Positions 1 through 8,045 of a DNA stretch of 64,000 nt are shown here, piece after piece. This DNA is from CPC320 sp002684375 (lineage in GTDB: Bacteria; Pseudomonadota; Alphaproteobacteria; Rhodobacterales; Rhodobacteraceae), in the NCBI GenBank assembly GCA_965662545.1, contig CBFIHZ010000016.1, forward strand, positions 1 through 64,000, written 5' to 3'. The notes below the pieces were generated by a model. That model searched no databases. It was given only the letters and a program-made list of their open reading frames with translations, and was not told the origin of the DNA. Each line of letters opens with the position of its first letter. Position 1 is the first letter of the stretch. Position numbers and translations under genes: made by a program.

Positions 1-324
1 TTTGTTGAGCACTTGTATGTAGTCTTTGTAAGCCTGCTTACCCACACCCTGCTCAAGTTCAGCTTCCATGCGATGGATAGCGTGACGAGCAACATCTTTG
101 AATTTGCGAGTAGTAGCGGGCAGCTTGTTTTGAATGCGAGCATCAACTTCATAGTAAAGGCGCAGTGCTACTTCTTTAGCGGCTTCCAAGTCATCAGTCT
201 TAGTTGTTTTTATTAGTCGCTTGCCGCTTGGCAGTGTTAGGCGAGCGTACCAATTGTCACTGCCTGCTCGTTTATCCAGTCTAAGTTTTTTGTGAATTTG
301 TATGGAATTCACACCGTAACTCAT
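1..324 (-). CDS. Tyrosine recombinase (integrase), N-terminal part, cut by window edge
   Basis: The leftward frame opens at an ATG at 324 and stays open to the window edge, giving about 108 residues. The N-terminal part (residues 19-50) has the short beta-strand region of phage-type integrases ('WYARLTLPSGKR', then a Lys/Thr-rich strand and 'EAAKEVALRLYYEVD'). A helical stretch that looks like the start of a core-binding domain follows ('FKDVARHAIHRMEAEL'). The catalytic Arg-His-Arg-Tyr domain would lie outside the window. The gene starts 150 bp past the 3' end of tRNA-Cys and points away from it, the usual place for the integrase of an element inserted in a tRNA. Such enzymes join the element to the tRNA 3' end and excise it. 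The family call comes from resemblance and context; catalytic residues cannot be seen. Confidence 0.72.
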   Translation of the reverse strand, partial: MSYGVNSIQIHKKLRLDKRAGSDNWYARLTLPSGKRLIKTTKTDDLEAAKEVALRLYYEVDARIQNKLPATTRKFKDVARHAIHRMEAELEQGVGKQAYKDYIQVLNK

Positions 325-391
325 CTGCCAAAATCCTCTAACTAATGCCCTCAAACATTAGCACTGGAATCGCCAAATCTACACCGATATT

Positions 392-410
392 TTGTGTACG
401 AATTGTGTAC
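392..410. repeat. Two direct copies of TTGTGTAC, 11 bp apart
   Basis: TTGTGTAC occurs at 392-399 and again at 403-410, so the copies are one helical turn apart, between the integrase start and the tRNA-Cys 3' end. In integrative elements this interval holds the integrase promoter and arm-type binding sites, so these may be integrase arm sites or a repressor operator. The repeat is seen directly; the role is inferred. Confidence 0.45.
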
Positions 411-473
411 AAGATTTTGCGAACAACATCTTGTTTCAGGTGACGCTTTTTAGGGGAAATATACAACATATTG

Positions 474-547
474 TGGAGGCGGGTACCGGAATCGAACCGG
501 TGTACACGGATTTGCAATCCGCTGCATAACCACTCTACCAACCCGCC
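474..547 (-). tRNA. tRNA-Cys (anticodon GCA)
   Basis: The leftward sequence folds as a 74-nt tRNA. The acceptor strands GGCGGGT and ACCCGCC pair over 7 bp, the anticodon loop contains GCA, and a T-arm with GGTTCGATTCC follows. A T discriminator and an encoded CCA end the gene at 474. The GCA anticodon reads cysteine codons UGC and UGU. The nearby integrase (1-324) suggests this gene is the attachment site of a mobile element lying to the left. Confidence 0.96.
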
Positions 548-1144
548 CCGGGTCCACATGAACGTGGGCAACATCACTGCTGTGTGTCGTTACTTTAAAG
601 CTTGACGGCATGCAAGAGGCTGGCACAGTAATCCAATCCGATTGCCGCGGAATTTTTTTTGCCAAAGGCCGGGTCCTTGCTTCCTTATCTGAGAAGTTAC
701 CCTTTAACAGAATGGGCTGTATTCTTTTCAGTCCTATAATTTGGGAAAACCTGCAAAGGCTATTCCATTTTTCGGTCTGTGTATCATCGCTCGATCAATT
801 TGCGTTGGGTTGACCTTTAGTTCGCAATTTTTTGATGATTTTTCGGATAGCAACTAATTTTTCGATCGAATTTCATCGCCGAATGTAAAGATGGACCGGC
901 GTGATTGCTGTGACATCTGTACCACCGTGTTCCCAAGCCTGCAGGACAGCAGCTGCCTTTAAGTGGATGCAGGACTGGTTTGGGCCTGACTGGTATGCGC
1001 AAGGGCCGGAGCGATTTGCTTATGGCCCTCCGGCGGGGCAGGAAAAGGTCTGTGGTGGTGGAAATTTCGGTTATCCCTGTTGGGGCACACGGACAACCGA
1101 TAGGGGGCATCATCTGCCAGTTCATCGGTCTTTGGGGTTGGGCT
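548..1144. other. 597-bp stretch with no recognisable gene
   Basis: This stretch lies between tRNA-Cys and the MFS gene. Open frames on both strands are short and overlap one another (for example 817-1191 leftward and 901-1167 rightward). None has a recognisable motif or a convincing ribosome site. It probably holds the tRNA promoter at its left end and otherwise decayed DNA. Confidence 0.5.
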
Positions 1145-2371
1145 TTATAATCGCGCAGGATTTTTAGGCGCGGCAAGAAGAAGCGCAGCACTTAACCCGA
1201 TCTCCACAAGGGAAGCACCAAACAGGATCTGCGAAGCCGTGAAAAACGGCAAGATTAACAAAAGGAACACGAGACCCATCATCAGGAAAGGTTCCTGAAT
1301 GCCGTAAAAAGCCGCGATCAGTGTATCGCGTCCGTCCGCTTCGGATCGTGATTGCAGAAATGAGCGCATCACAATCATGTAAACCCCTCCAATTAAACCC
1401 ATGGCTGCCATAGATCCGAAAATCAGCGCCGGGATATCCGTTATAACAAAGGCCAAAAGGGCAACACCATCGAGTGTCAATAGCGCCATGATCAGAGTGA
1501 GCGAAGGCCGCATACTGGTCCAAATGAACAAACCCGCGCTGAGCAATGCACCAGCCCCAAGTGCCGCCATTAAGAATGCGAATTGCGGCACCTCGAACCC
1601 CCGCTCTTCGATGATATATGTGAAAATCAACGGGCCCTGCATGCCCAAGACAATCATCACGATGGCCTGCACTGAAAAGAAAATCTGCAGATCGCGGTCG
1701 TGCGCCACGTGGCCCCGGATGGCACGCAGCAAGGCAGGCAGAGTGGTTGCGGATGTTCCCGTTTGCTCGTCGGTTCTAACCTCCAGCGGTAACCTTGCAA
1801 AGACCAAAAGCGGGATAATCGAGGTGATGGCGGCAATTACAATGAGCATACGGGGTGCAACCAGTGCCAATAACGTGCCGGCAATAAGCGGGGCAATCAA
1901 TTGCAAAGACTGCAATGTGGCACCGCGCAACGCGTTGGCAGTGACAATCTCGGTTTCACTGTCCAGATACCCGGTCTCGATCATCGTTTCACCAGCATTG
2001 ATGAAAACGCCAATGCCGGTGGCGCAGCCGATCAGCAGCAGGAAAACCGGCAGCGAGGAACTGAGTGCTGCGACACACAGGATTGCGCCATATAGTGCGC
2101 AGGCCCACGTCAGCACGGGTGCCCGCCGCTTTGCCCGGGTAAGGTAACTGCCCGCGGCGAGACCCAAACCAAATCCGAACGTCGCGTTGATCAGCGCAAG
2201 AAGTGTCAGCGTCAATATCGTGCCGCCAAGTGCGTCTACATTTGCCAGTGTGCCAAGTTCCAGAGACCTGCGGACAACTGCCAACAAGAGCACGGCTAAT
2301 AACAGTGACCGCCATGTACCCCCTGAGAGCAGTTTGATCGTGATTGCGCGACGCGTTTCGTTTTCAGCCAT
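1145..2371 (-). CDS. Major facilitator superfamily transporter
   Basis: This is a roughly 408-residue membrane protein with about twelve hydrophobic helices. A basic loop near residue 75 ('SYLTRAKRR') resembles the MFS motif between helices 2 and 3, and a longer polar loop lies mid-protein. MFS proteins carry small solutes or drugs across the inner membrane using ion gradients; the substrate here cannot be read from sequence. A longer frame reaches 2404, but the ATG at 2371 is preferred because GGGAAAG lies 7 nt upstream. Its start overlaps the stop (2364-2366) of a short open frame upstream, as though once translationally coupled. It lies in the accessory stretch between tRNA-Cys and the IS relic and has no partner gene. 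It could be an efflux carrier; confidence is high for the fold and low for the role. Confidence 0.75.
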   Translation of the reverse strand: MAENETRRAITIKLLSGGTWRSLLLAVLLLAVVRRSLELGTLANVDALGGTILTLTLLALINATFGFGLGLAAGSYLTRAKRRAPVLTWACALYGAILCVAALSSSLPVFLLLIGCATGIGVFINAGETMIETGYLDSETEIVTANALRGATLQSLQLIAPLIAGTLLALVAPRMLIVIAAITSIIPLLVFARLPLEVRTDEQTGTSATTLPALLRAIRGHVAHDRDLQIFFSVQAIVMIVLGMQGPLIFTYIIEERGFEVPQFAFLMAALGAGALLSAGLFIWTSMRPSLTLIMALLTLDGVALLAFVITDIPALIFGSMAAMGLIGGVYMIVMRSFLQSRSEADGRDTLIAAFYGIQEPFLMMGLVFLLLILPFFTASQILFGASLVEIGLSAALLLAAPKNPARL

Positions 2372-2537
2372 ACAGTTGCTTTCCCGTTGTCGCCTTGAGC
2401 GCAATCATCGGCAAATGGTGGTCAAACAGCTTGCCAAGTCTTTGCATCGCCTCATCGAGGTTTTGAGCAGTGATACCATATTCCTTGCAAACGTACCCAA
2501 GGTGAGTTGCCTGTTCACCAACGGTTCGGATTTTTCT
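2364..2537 (-). pseudogene. Possible 3' remnant of a gene coupled to the MFS gene
   Basis: An open leftward frame of 57 codons follows a TAA, has no credible start, and ends with a TGA that overlaps the first codons of the MFS gene. Its composition looks protein-like ('LDEAMQRLGKLFDHHLPMI'), and such start/stop overlap is typical of real operons. A separate short frame beginning at an ATG just upstream ends in a different phase. Together these suggest a frameshifted or truncated gene that once preceded the transporter. I do not recognise the family, and this may be chance. Confidence 0.3.
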
Positions 2538-2828
2538 TTAGATCAATGCCGGTTGAATGTAGGGCATCGAGATCCGGCAAATGACTGCGCATTTCATTCA
2601 TCATAGTTGAGTCCCAAAAGGATGATATTTGTTGCAAAGCTCTTGTCGATCCGTCGATCTGTTAAGGCTGTTAAAATTTGGCCAAGTTAGAAATAACATA
2701 CGCAACTGTCTAGACGCTTAAGTTCAGATCCTCAGAAGTCTCCGAAACGATCAGTGCGCTTAGCAGTCGCATCCACCCGCGCTTGCACAAATCCAGAGAT
2801 GGCTATGGGTTTCGCAAGAAAACCCGGA

Positions 2829-3329
2829 CTACTGTTGCGACCATGCTGGTATTTTCGAAATGCCGATTACTGGATTGTCATCAATCCAGCCCAAATTGAC
2901 ACCCTTTTCAAAAACAACCGCGGCAACTGTCAGTAAATAGTTAGCGGTGGCAGGTTTATCCTTCATGGAGTCGCGCAGCTTAATCAAATCAGTCTTCTTA
3001 ATCTGCTGGAGACGGCACTCTCCAATTTTTTCTTCCATAAGTCTTAAATAAAGGTTGTATTTTTTTCGGGATGTATCGGACCTTAGATTGGCGAACTCAT
3101 CGCTGGCACGATACCGCCAGATCAAATCACTCAATGTGTCGCATTCGACGTAATCAACCGGATCACCGTTAAGGCAGTCAAAATACTTTTTCCAAAAATC
3201 AGAGTTTGATTGTTCGAGCGGATACACGCCAGGAAGAATAACCCGTTTGTCGCCTTTGACAAAATATATATACGGGCCTTTTTCTTCGTCAGGCGCGTAA
3301 CTGCAACACTCTGGTAGGTCTATTTGCAT
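2829..3329 (-). pseudogene. Truncated tyrosine integrase (N-terminal and core-binding part only)
   Basis: This 166-residue leftward frame resembles the first half of a phage-type integrase. An N-terminal strand region contains 'YIYFVKGDKRVILPGVYP'. A helical core-binding-like part follows ('KYNLYLRLMEEKIGECRLQQIKKTDLIKLRDSM'), then the usual linker 'GWIDDNPVIGISKIP'. It stops exactly where the catalytic domain should begin. Complete relatives run to about 350-400 residues, and I find no continuation carrying the Arg/His/Tyr residues in any frame downstream. The coding is AT-rich compared with the rhamnose genes, consistent with foreign origin. It is most likely a dead relic of an older integration at this locus, distinct from the integrase at 1-324. 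It could still make an inactive DNA-binding protein. Confidence 0.6.
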
Positions 3330-3695
3330 TCAAATTCCCTATTTGAGTTCGATTCAAATTGTCAAAGTGGCAATAGTCAATGCCGAATTAACAATAATCT
3401 TGATAATTTAATACCGGTTAGTTATAAACTATTGATATTATTGTTTATTTTTTAGAAGACTTGAATTTTAAACTTAATAAACCCTGAAATAAAGCTGGAC
3501 GACGCGTGCCGCACTTTAAAATCGACTACGCGAGCAGCAATACGCTTGGAAAACCCCTGCAAACAGCAAGGATCAAAAAACCATTGAGGGCTTGCGTCCT
3601 GAGACATACGAGCGTGAAAGCGAAACTTAGATATTTGATCAGCCCATAATCAATACAAATTGACTGGTCGATCAATCAGTCGGTGTTAGAGCTGG
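3330..3695. other. AT-rich stretch with no gene, between integrase relic and TetR relic
   Basis: These 366 bp are strongly AT-rich from about 3341 to 3490. Only short frames without recognisable motifs are visible. The right end contains the TetR-type palindrome at 3662-3681. The rest looks like degraded accessory DNA. Confidence 0.45.
3662..3681. promoter_or_regulatory. Palindromic operator, probably for the adjacent TetR-type regulator
   Basis: GACTGGTCGATCAATCAGTC is a 20-bp near-perfect palindrome: 8 of 10 positions in the half-sites are complementary. It lies about 15-35 bp upstream of the TetR remnant's reading frame, where TetR-family repressors usually have their own operator. The pairing is seen; the assignment to this regulator is inferred. 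Confidence 0.5.
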
Positions 3696-3920
3696 CACAT
3701 ATCAGGGACTGATCAAAATATCGAACAAACATCTAGACGCGCATTAAAGAAAATCTGGCGCGCTACCGAAATCAAGTTTGCGGAGAAAGGGTTTGAAGGC
3801 GCCAGTATGAAAGCGTTAGCAATCTACAGTGCGGTAAGCCAATCGTTGCTGCACGACCACTTTGGCTCGAAAGATAAACTTTATGAAGCTGTGATGCGTG
3901 AGCGATCCAAATTAATAGTG
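3696..3920 (+). pseudogene. TetR-family regulator remnant (DNA-binding domain only)
   Basis: A rightward frame encodes the helix-turn-helix domain of a TetR repressor. It shows 'EIKFAEKGFEGASMKALA' followed by 'SQSLLHDHFGSKDKLYEAV', the typical recognition helix and 'HxxFGSKDxLY' signature. No good start codon is present upstream and the frame ends after about 70 codons. The ligand-binding half (about 120 residues) is missing. Truncation falls at the edge of the IS200-type hairpin at 3926, so the insertion probably cut the gene. TetR proteins repress neighbouring genes until a small ligand binds. Which gene it controlled is unknown; the palindrome at 3662-3681 is its likely operator. Confidence 0.7.
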
Positions 3921-3925
3921 ACCCA

Positions 3926-4175
3926 CTACCGGCTGACGCCGGTAGCATCATTTAGAGGACTGTAATTCCAAATACTGCGAGATGATATTGTCAGTGACAT
4001 TTACAGAGGTGGTTGAGACATAACCTCTGGCCCAAAAGCGTCTTCCCCGGTAACGCTTGCGCAACTCATGGAACGCCGTCTGGATCTGTCGCGATAAGCG
4101 GCCTTTGATGCGCTGCAGGACGGTGGACAGGGCCAGCTTCGCTGAAGCAGACCAGCTCGAAGCCGGTGGTTTCAA
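3926..4175 (-). mobile_element. IS200/IS605-type element remnant
   Basis: The remnant comprises the 3' part of a Y1-type transposase gene and, just past its stop, a perfect 8-bp-stem hairpin at 3926-3945 (CTACCGGC, loop TGAC, GCCGGTAG). Elements of this family lack terminal inverted repeats and end in subterminal hairpins that the transposase recognises as single-stranded DNA, so this should be the right end. The left part is missing: the transposase homology fades near 4140. The element lies directly against the truncated tetR gene. Confidence 0.65.
3948..4175 (-). pseudogene. IS200/IS605-family TnpA transposase, 5'-truncated
   Basis: This 75-residue leftward frame matches the C-terminal half of a Y1 (HUH) transposase: 'LQRIKGRLSRQIQ', 'ELRKRYRGRRFWARGY', then 'NVTDNIISQYLE'. 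The conserved Tyr of that last helix, presumably the catalytic nucleophile, is present. Complete TnpA proteins are about 130-150 residues. The N-terminal beta strands and the His-hydrophobic-His metal site are missing, and the first dozen residues do not look like the family. It is therefore inactive in cis. Such enzymes cut and join single-stranded transposon ends during replication. Confidence 0.65.
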
Positions 4176-4292
4176 TCCATTAGGTGGAAAATAAAGTTGC
4201 TACACAGGCGCACTACGAGTCGGAAAGGACGGTTTGCATATAGATACCGCAGGTTGGCGTGCAAAGACGCGAACTCCCGATCGGCGGGTTGG

Positions 4293-4397
4293 TTAATACG
4301 GGCGCCACCAAGACTGTTCAAACCCACCGGTCTTTGTAACGGTACCCAAAACATCCACCTTGCCATGCACTGCGATTTTAGATCCCGCGTCCATCAT
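4293..4397 (-). CDS. Tiny 34-codon open frame overlapping the rhaI stop
   Basis: An ATG (4395-4397) overlaps the rhaI stop in an ATGA arrangement, and a second ATG follows at once. The frame runs 34 codons, ends 'GFEQSWWRPY' and then TAA. Start/stop overlap is typical of translationally coupled genes, so this may be the 5' fragment of a gene that once followed rhaI and was lost with the neighbouring IS insertion. It could also be chance. No family is recognised. Confidence 0.25.
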   Translation of the reverse strand: MMDAGSKIAVHGKVDVLGTVTKTGGFEQSWWRPY

Positions 4398-5689
4398 ACG
4401 ATACCCCCGCCACTTCCGACAGCAGCTGGTCGGTTTTTAGCCACCTGCGCGCGATAGCCTGCGGCTCGAAACACCGCGATCGGATCAATGGCTGCACCTG
4501 CTTCGAAGCGCGCCATTGCTAAAATAGGCTCTACATCGGTTCTAAAGGCACTCTTGAGGGTATTGCTCGCCATCAGCGGATCATTGCAGTGCTGGTATTC
4601 ACGAAGGGCCGTACGGTCGACAATCAAAGCTTGTGTATAGGCGCGCTGTACTTCCATTGCACTTTGCATCAAGCTTTCGATGGGATCAGTGACGTTGTGA
4701 GACTGATCCAGCATATGCGCGGGATCAAAGCCGGGGGTTTTGCGATCAGCGGCTTCGACAAGCTCGTTAAAAACCAAGAAAAGCCGATAAGGGTCGATCG
4801 CGGCCGTATCGAGATCATCATCCCCATATTTGCTGTCGTTAAAATGAAAGCCTCCCAATTTCCCAAACTGAATCAGGCGCGACACGATCATTTCAATATT
4901 CACTGTTGGGGCGTGATGGCCCAAATCCACCAGACAAAAGGCCTTGTCCCCAAGTTCTTTAGCGATCAGATAATTTGTGCCCCAGTCCTGAACAACGGTC
5001 GAATAGAAGGCCGGCTCATAAATTTTATGCTCGGAGAAAATCTTCCAATCCGTAGGCAAAGCTTTATAGACAACCGACATGGCGTCTAGATAGCGCTGGA
5101 ACTGGTCTGCAAAGTTCACCTGTCCAGGAAAGTTTGAGCCGTCGCCAATCCAAACCGTCAGAGCCTTTGAGCCCAGCTTTTTACCAAATTCTATGCAACC
5201 GATGTTATGGTCTATCGCCTGCTGGCGGGTTTCGGCCGACACATGGCTCAGCGAACCGTATTTATACGAATAGGCATCTCCAGCATGATCCTGAAATGTG
5301 TTTGAATTCATGGCATCAAAGCCCAGCCCCAGCGCGTCACCGCGCTGCTTTAATTCGACCGGATCATCGACTTTATCCCACGGGATATGCAAAGACACTT
5401 TTGGGGTAGCATTACTAAGCTGATGGATTACAGCGCAGTCTTCCATTTTGTCGAAAACATGACGCGGTTCACCCGGGCCTGGGAACCGGGCAAACCGGGT
5501 GCCCCCGGTGCCCACCCCCCAAGAGGGAACCGCCACTCCATAGCTTTGGACTTTGTTGCGCACCGCATCAATGTCGATCCCACGACGAGCCAAATTGCTG
5601 CCCAGCGCATCATAATCAGACTGTAATAGCTGTTTTAGGCTCTGGTTTTCCATCGCCAACTGGTCCTGATTGATCATTTTTTCAGTCAT
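4394..5689 (-). CDS. rhaI: L-rhamnose isomerase, rhizobial type
   Basis: This 431-residue cytoplasmic protein is of the xylose isomerase-like TIM-barrel type found in rhizobial rhamnose clusters. It converts L-rhamnose to L-rhamnulose, the first step of catabolism. Likely metal ligands are visible in order: Glu of 'FSEHKIYEPAFY' (about residue 217), Asp/His of 'CLVDLGHHAPT' (about 252), and the Asp cluster of 'HFNDSKYGDDDLD' (about 285-295). The length matches the family. The ATG at 5689 has a G-rich stretch upstream. The gene lies 20 bp after rhaD on the same strand, so the two form a leftward operon driven from the rhaD-rhaS intergenic operator. The last residues overlap a tiny frame of unknown meaning. 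Confidence 0.93.
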   Translation of the reverse strand: MTEKMINQDQLAMENQSLKQLLQSDYDALGSNLARRGIDIDAVRNKVQSYGVAVPSWGVGTGGTRFARFPGPGEPRHVFDKMEDCAVIHQLSNATPKVSLHIPWDKVDDPVELKQRGDALGLGFDAMNSNTFQDHAGDAYSYKYGSLSHVSAETRQQAIDHNIGCIEFGKKLGSKALTVWIGDGSNFPGQVNFADQFQRYLDAMSVVYKALPTDWKIFSEHKIYEPAFYSTVVQDWGTNYLIAKELGDKAFCLVDLGHHAPTVNIEMIVSRLIQFGKLGGFHFNDSKYGDDDLDTAAIDPYRLFLVFNELVEAADRKTPGFDPAHMLDQSHNVTDPIESLMQSAMEVQRAYTQALIVDRTALREYQHCNDPLMASNTLKSAFRTDVEPILAMARFEAGAAIDPIAVFRAAGYRAQVAKNRPAAVGSGGGIV

Positions 5690-5709
5690 GCTGTGCCCCC
5701 ATAGTCTGT

Positions 5710-7812
5710 CTATCGCGTGAATGACTGCGCGTTGCCCGCATCAACATTCAGAATATTACCCGTTGATTTTGCCGACTTCTCGGAAGCGAGAAAGTAAATT
5801 GCCTCGGCGATATCCTCGGGAAACACCGACCGTTTCAACAGTGAGCGCTTGCGATAATGTTCCTCAAGCTCGTCGGTTTTCATATTATAAGCCTCTGCGC
5901 GCGCTTGCTTCCATGATCCCGTCCATATCTTCGACCCACGCAGAACGGCATCGGGATTGACCACATTCACCCGGATTTGAGCCTCGGCACCCTCAAGGGC
6001 CAAACAGCGCGCAAGATGAATTTCGGCCGCCTTAGCGGTACAATACGCCGCCGCGTTTGGCGAAGCCGCAAGACCGTTTTTAGACGCGACAAACACCACG
6101 CTACCACCAATTCCCTGCGCCCTAAACAATTTAAACGCGGCGCGCGAGACCAGGAAATACCCGGTTGTCAACGTACTGATGTTTTTGTCCCACAAGGCAA
6201 GAGATGTCTCTTCGATCGGCGCCGATGAGGCAAGACCCGCGTTTGAAACCAAAATATCAATACCACCATAAAACAGCGTCACGGCTTGATAAGCTGCATC
6301 CACCTGTGCCTCATCCACCACATTCATCACCACCGAACGCACCGCGTCGCTGCCGAACTCAGCGCTCATTTCTTGTTCAGCCTGCTCAAGTGCCGCCACG
6401 TCGATATCCGCCAGCACAACACATGCGCCTTCACGCAGCATCCGAATGGCTGTCGCACGGCCAATACCACCAGCCCCACCGGTAACAAATGCCACCTTGC
6501 CAGCCAAAGATTTGGCTTTGGGTTGCCGCTGTAATTTTGCCTCTTCCAACAGCCAATATTCAATATCAAACGCCTCTTGCGTTGGTAAACCCTGATAGGT
6601 GGAAACCATAGCGGCCCCGCGCATCACATTGATCGCATTAATATAAAACTCGCTAGAGATCCGTGCCGTGGCTTTGTCTTTGGCAAATGAAATCATACCG
6701 ACCCCGGGTACCAGAAATATCACCGGGTTGGGATCGCGCATCGCCGGACTGTTCGCATGCCGGCAACTGTTGTAATAATTAGCATAATTCTCGCGGTATG
6801 CGGCGATTGTGGACGTCAACCCGTCAACGATAGTGGCGACATCTGTTTCACCGGGTGTCAGCTCAACCAGCAAAGGGCAAATTTTGGTACGCAGAAAATG
6901 GTCTGGGCAACTGGTTCCAAGCGCAGCCAACGGCGCAAGGTCCTTTGAACAGACAAATTCCAAAACCGCATCACTGTCATCGAAGTGACCGATCTTGTGA
7001 TTATCGGCAGAAATCATACCGCGGATACGCACCATCAAGGCGCTAGCAATTTCAGTGCGTTCGGCAGGCGCGAGCACGTCAAAGGCCGGTCCGCCAAACG
7101 GCTGTTGGCCTGCAGTGCGTGTCTCCAGCCAGCTGATCGCGGTATTGATCGTATCAATCGTTGTTTGATAGCACTCTTTGGGCGTGTCTCCCCAAGTGAA
7201 CAACCCGTGGCTTGCCAGAATGACCCCCTTGGCTTGGGGATTGTCGCGGCAGAATGTCTCCAACCAGAGCCCCAATTCAAAGCCCGGGCGCTTCCATGGC
7301 AGCCAGCCAATCGTGTCCCCAAATATCTCGGCAGTCAGTGCTTGGCTGTCGCTCGAGGCGGCAATTGCAATAATCGCATCGGGATGCATGTGGTCGACAA
7401 AGGGGCGGGGAACATAGGCGTGCAAGGGCGTATCAATCGAGGCCGCACGCGGATTGAGGTTAAACGTACAATGCGGCAGATACCCAACCATTTCATCTTC
7501 ATACGACAGTCCGCGGTAGAGGCCCTGAAGCGCGGTAAGCTTATCCATATATAAAGTGGAGAACCCATCCGCTTTGATTGTTCCTAAATCACCACCAGAT
7601 CCTTTTACCCAAAGCACCTCGACCTCTTTTCCGGTCAGCGGATCGATCTGAACGATTTTTGAGGACGTGTTGCCACCTCCGTAATTGGTCACGCGCATGT
7701 CCGACCCCAATAGATTTGATCGGTACACCAAACGCTCGGCCTCGGACATATCGTCTGCAACGGCATCCTGCCATAAATACGCTAATAGGGATGAACCCAC
7801 TGAATCAGTCAT
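5710..7812 (-). CDS. rhaD: Bifunctional rhamnulose-1-phosphate aldolase / lactaldehyde dehydrogenase
   Basis: This is a 700-residue fusion. Residues 1 to about 420 are a class II aldolase/adducin-type domain with likely zinc-site histidines in 'FVDHMHPDAIIAI' and 'ASHGLFTWGD'. Residues from about 440 form a short-chain dehydrogenase with the NAD-binding 'VTGGAGGIGRA', 'NAGLA' and the catalytic 'YCTAKAAE' (Tyr-x3-Lys). The first domain splits L-rhamnulose 1-phosphate into dihydroxyacetone phosphate and L-lactaldehyde; the second probably oxidises the lactaldehyde. Fusing them may keep the reactive aldehyde from accumulating. ATG 7812 has GGAG at a good distance. It is first in the leftward rhaD-rhaI operon and divergent from rhaS, with shared operators between. 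Confidence 0.93.
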   Translation of the reverse strand: MTDSVGSSLLAYLWQDAVADDMSEAERLVYRSNLLGSDMRVTNYGGGNTSSKIVQIDPLTGKEVEVLWVKGSGGDLGTIKADGFSTLYMDKLTALQGLYRGLSYEDEMVGYLPHCTFNLNPRAASIDTPLHAYVPRPFVDHMHPDAIIAIAASSDSQALTAEIFGDTIGWLPWKRPGFELGLWLETFCRDNPQAKGVILASHGLFTWGDTPKECYQTTIDTINTAISWLETRTAGQQPFGGPAFDVLAPAERTEIASALMVRIRGMISADNHKIGHFDDSDAVLEFVCSKDLAPLAALGTSCPDHFLRTKICPLLVELTPGETDVATIVDGLTSTIAAYRENYANYYNSCRHANSPAMRDPNPVIFLVPGVGMISFAKDKATARISSEFYINAINVMRGAAMVSTYQGLPTQEAFDIEYWLLEEAKLQRQPKAKSLAGKVAFVTGGAGGIGRATAIRMLREGACVVLADIDVAALEQAEQEMSAEFGSDAVRSVVMNVVDEAQVDAAYQAVTLFYGGIDILVSNAGLASSAPIEETSLALWDKNISTLTTGYFLVSRAAFKLFRAQGIGGSVVFVASKNGLAASPNAAAYCTAKAAEIHLARCLALEGAEAQIRVNVVNPDAVLRGSKIWTGSWKQARAEAYNMKTDELEEHYRKRSLLKRSVFPEDIAEAIYFLASEKSAKSTGNILNVDAGNAQSFTR

Positions 7813-7859
7813 GATTGCTCCAAGTTGTTACCGGCAGTCTCCCCGTTGGACATCTATTT

Positions 7860-7932
7860 TGTCAATCATTTTCCGTCATTTTCAATCATTTCATGATCAA
7901 TTCGATTCAAAACAGGTTGAAAGTGATTGACA
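7860..7932. promoter_or_regulatory. Operator array of the divergent rhaD/rhaS promoter region
   Basis: A repeated element is present three times between rhaD and rhaS: TGTCAATCATTTTC at 7860-7873, TTTTCAATCATTTC at 7879-7892, and the inverted form GAAAGTGATTGACA at 7919-7932. Two copies point one way and one the other, so a looping or multi-site repressor is likely. The best candidate is the DeoR-family RhaR encoded in this cluster. A related GATTGACG lies upstream of rhaR (15304-15311). The repeats are seen; the binding is inferred. Confidence 0.6.
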
Positions 7933-8045
7933 GAATCTAGCGCCAGTGAGAGTGTTTCCGAACAAGACTTAAGCATGGCCCTAGGTCATACAAAATCTGA
8001 CACACTGATGATCGGATTGATAATAAAGCATCGGGAGGAATAGAA

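Noticed and set aside
817..1191. Leftward frame of 124 codons and a rightward frame (901-1167) over the same DNA
   Set aside because: Neither shows a family motif or a ribosome site, and both are Pro/Arg-rich shadow-like texts. Kept only as unassigned DNA.
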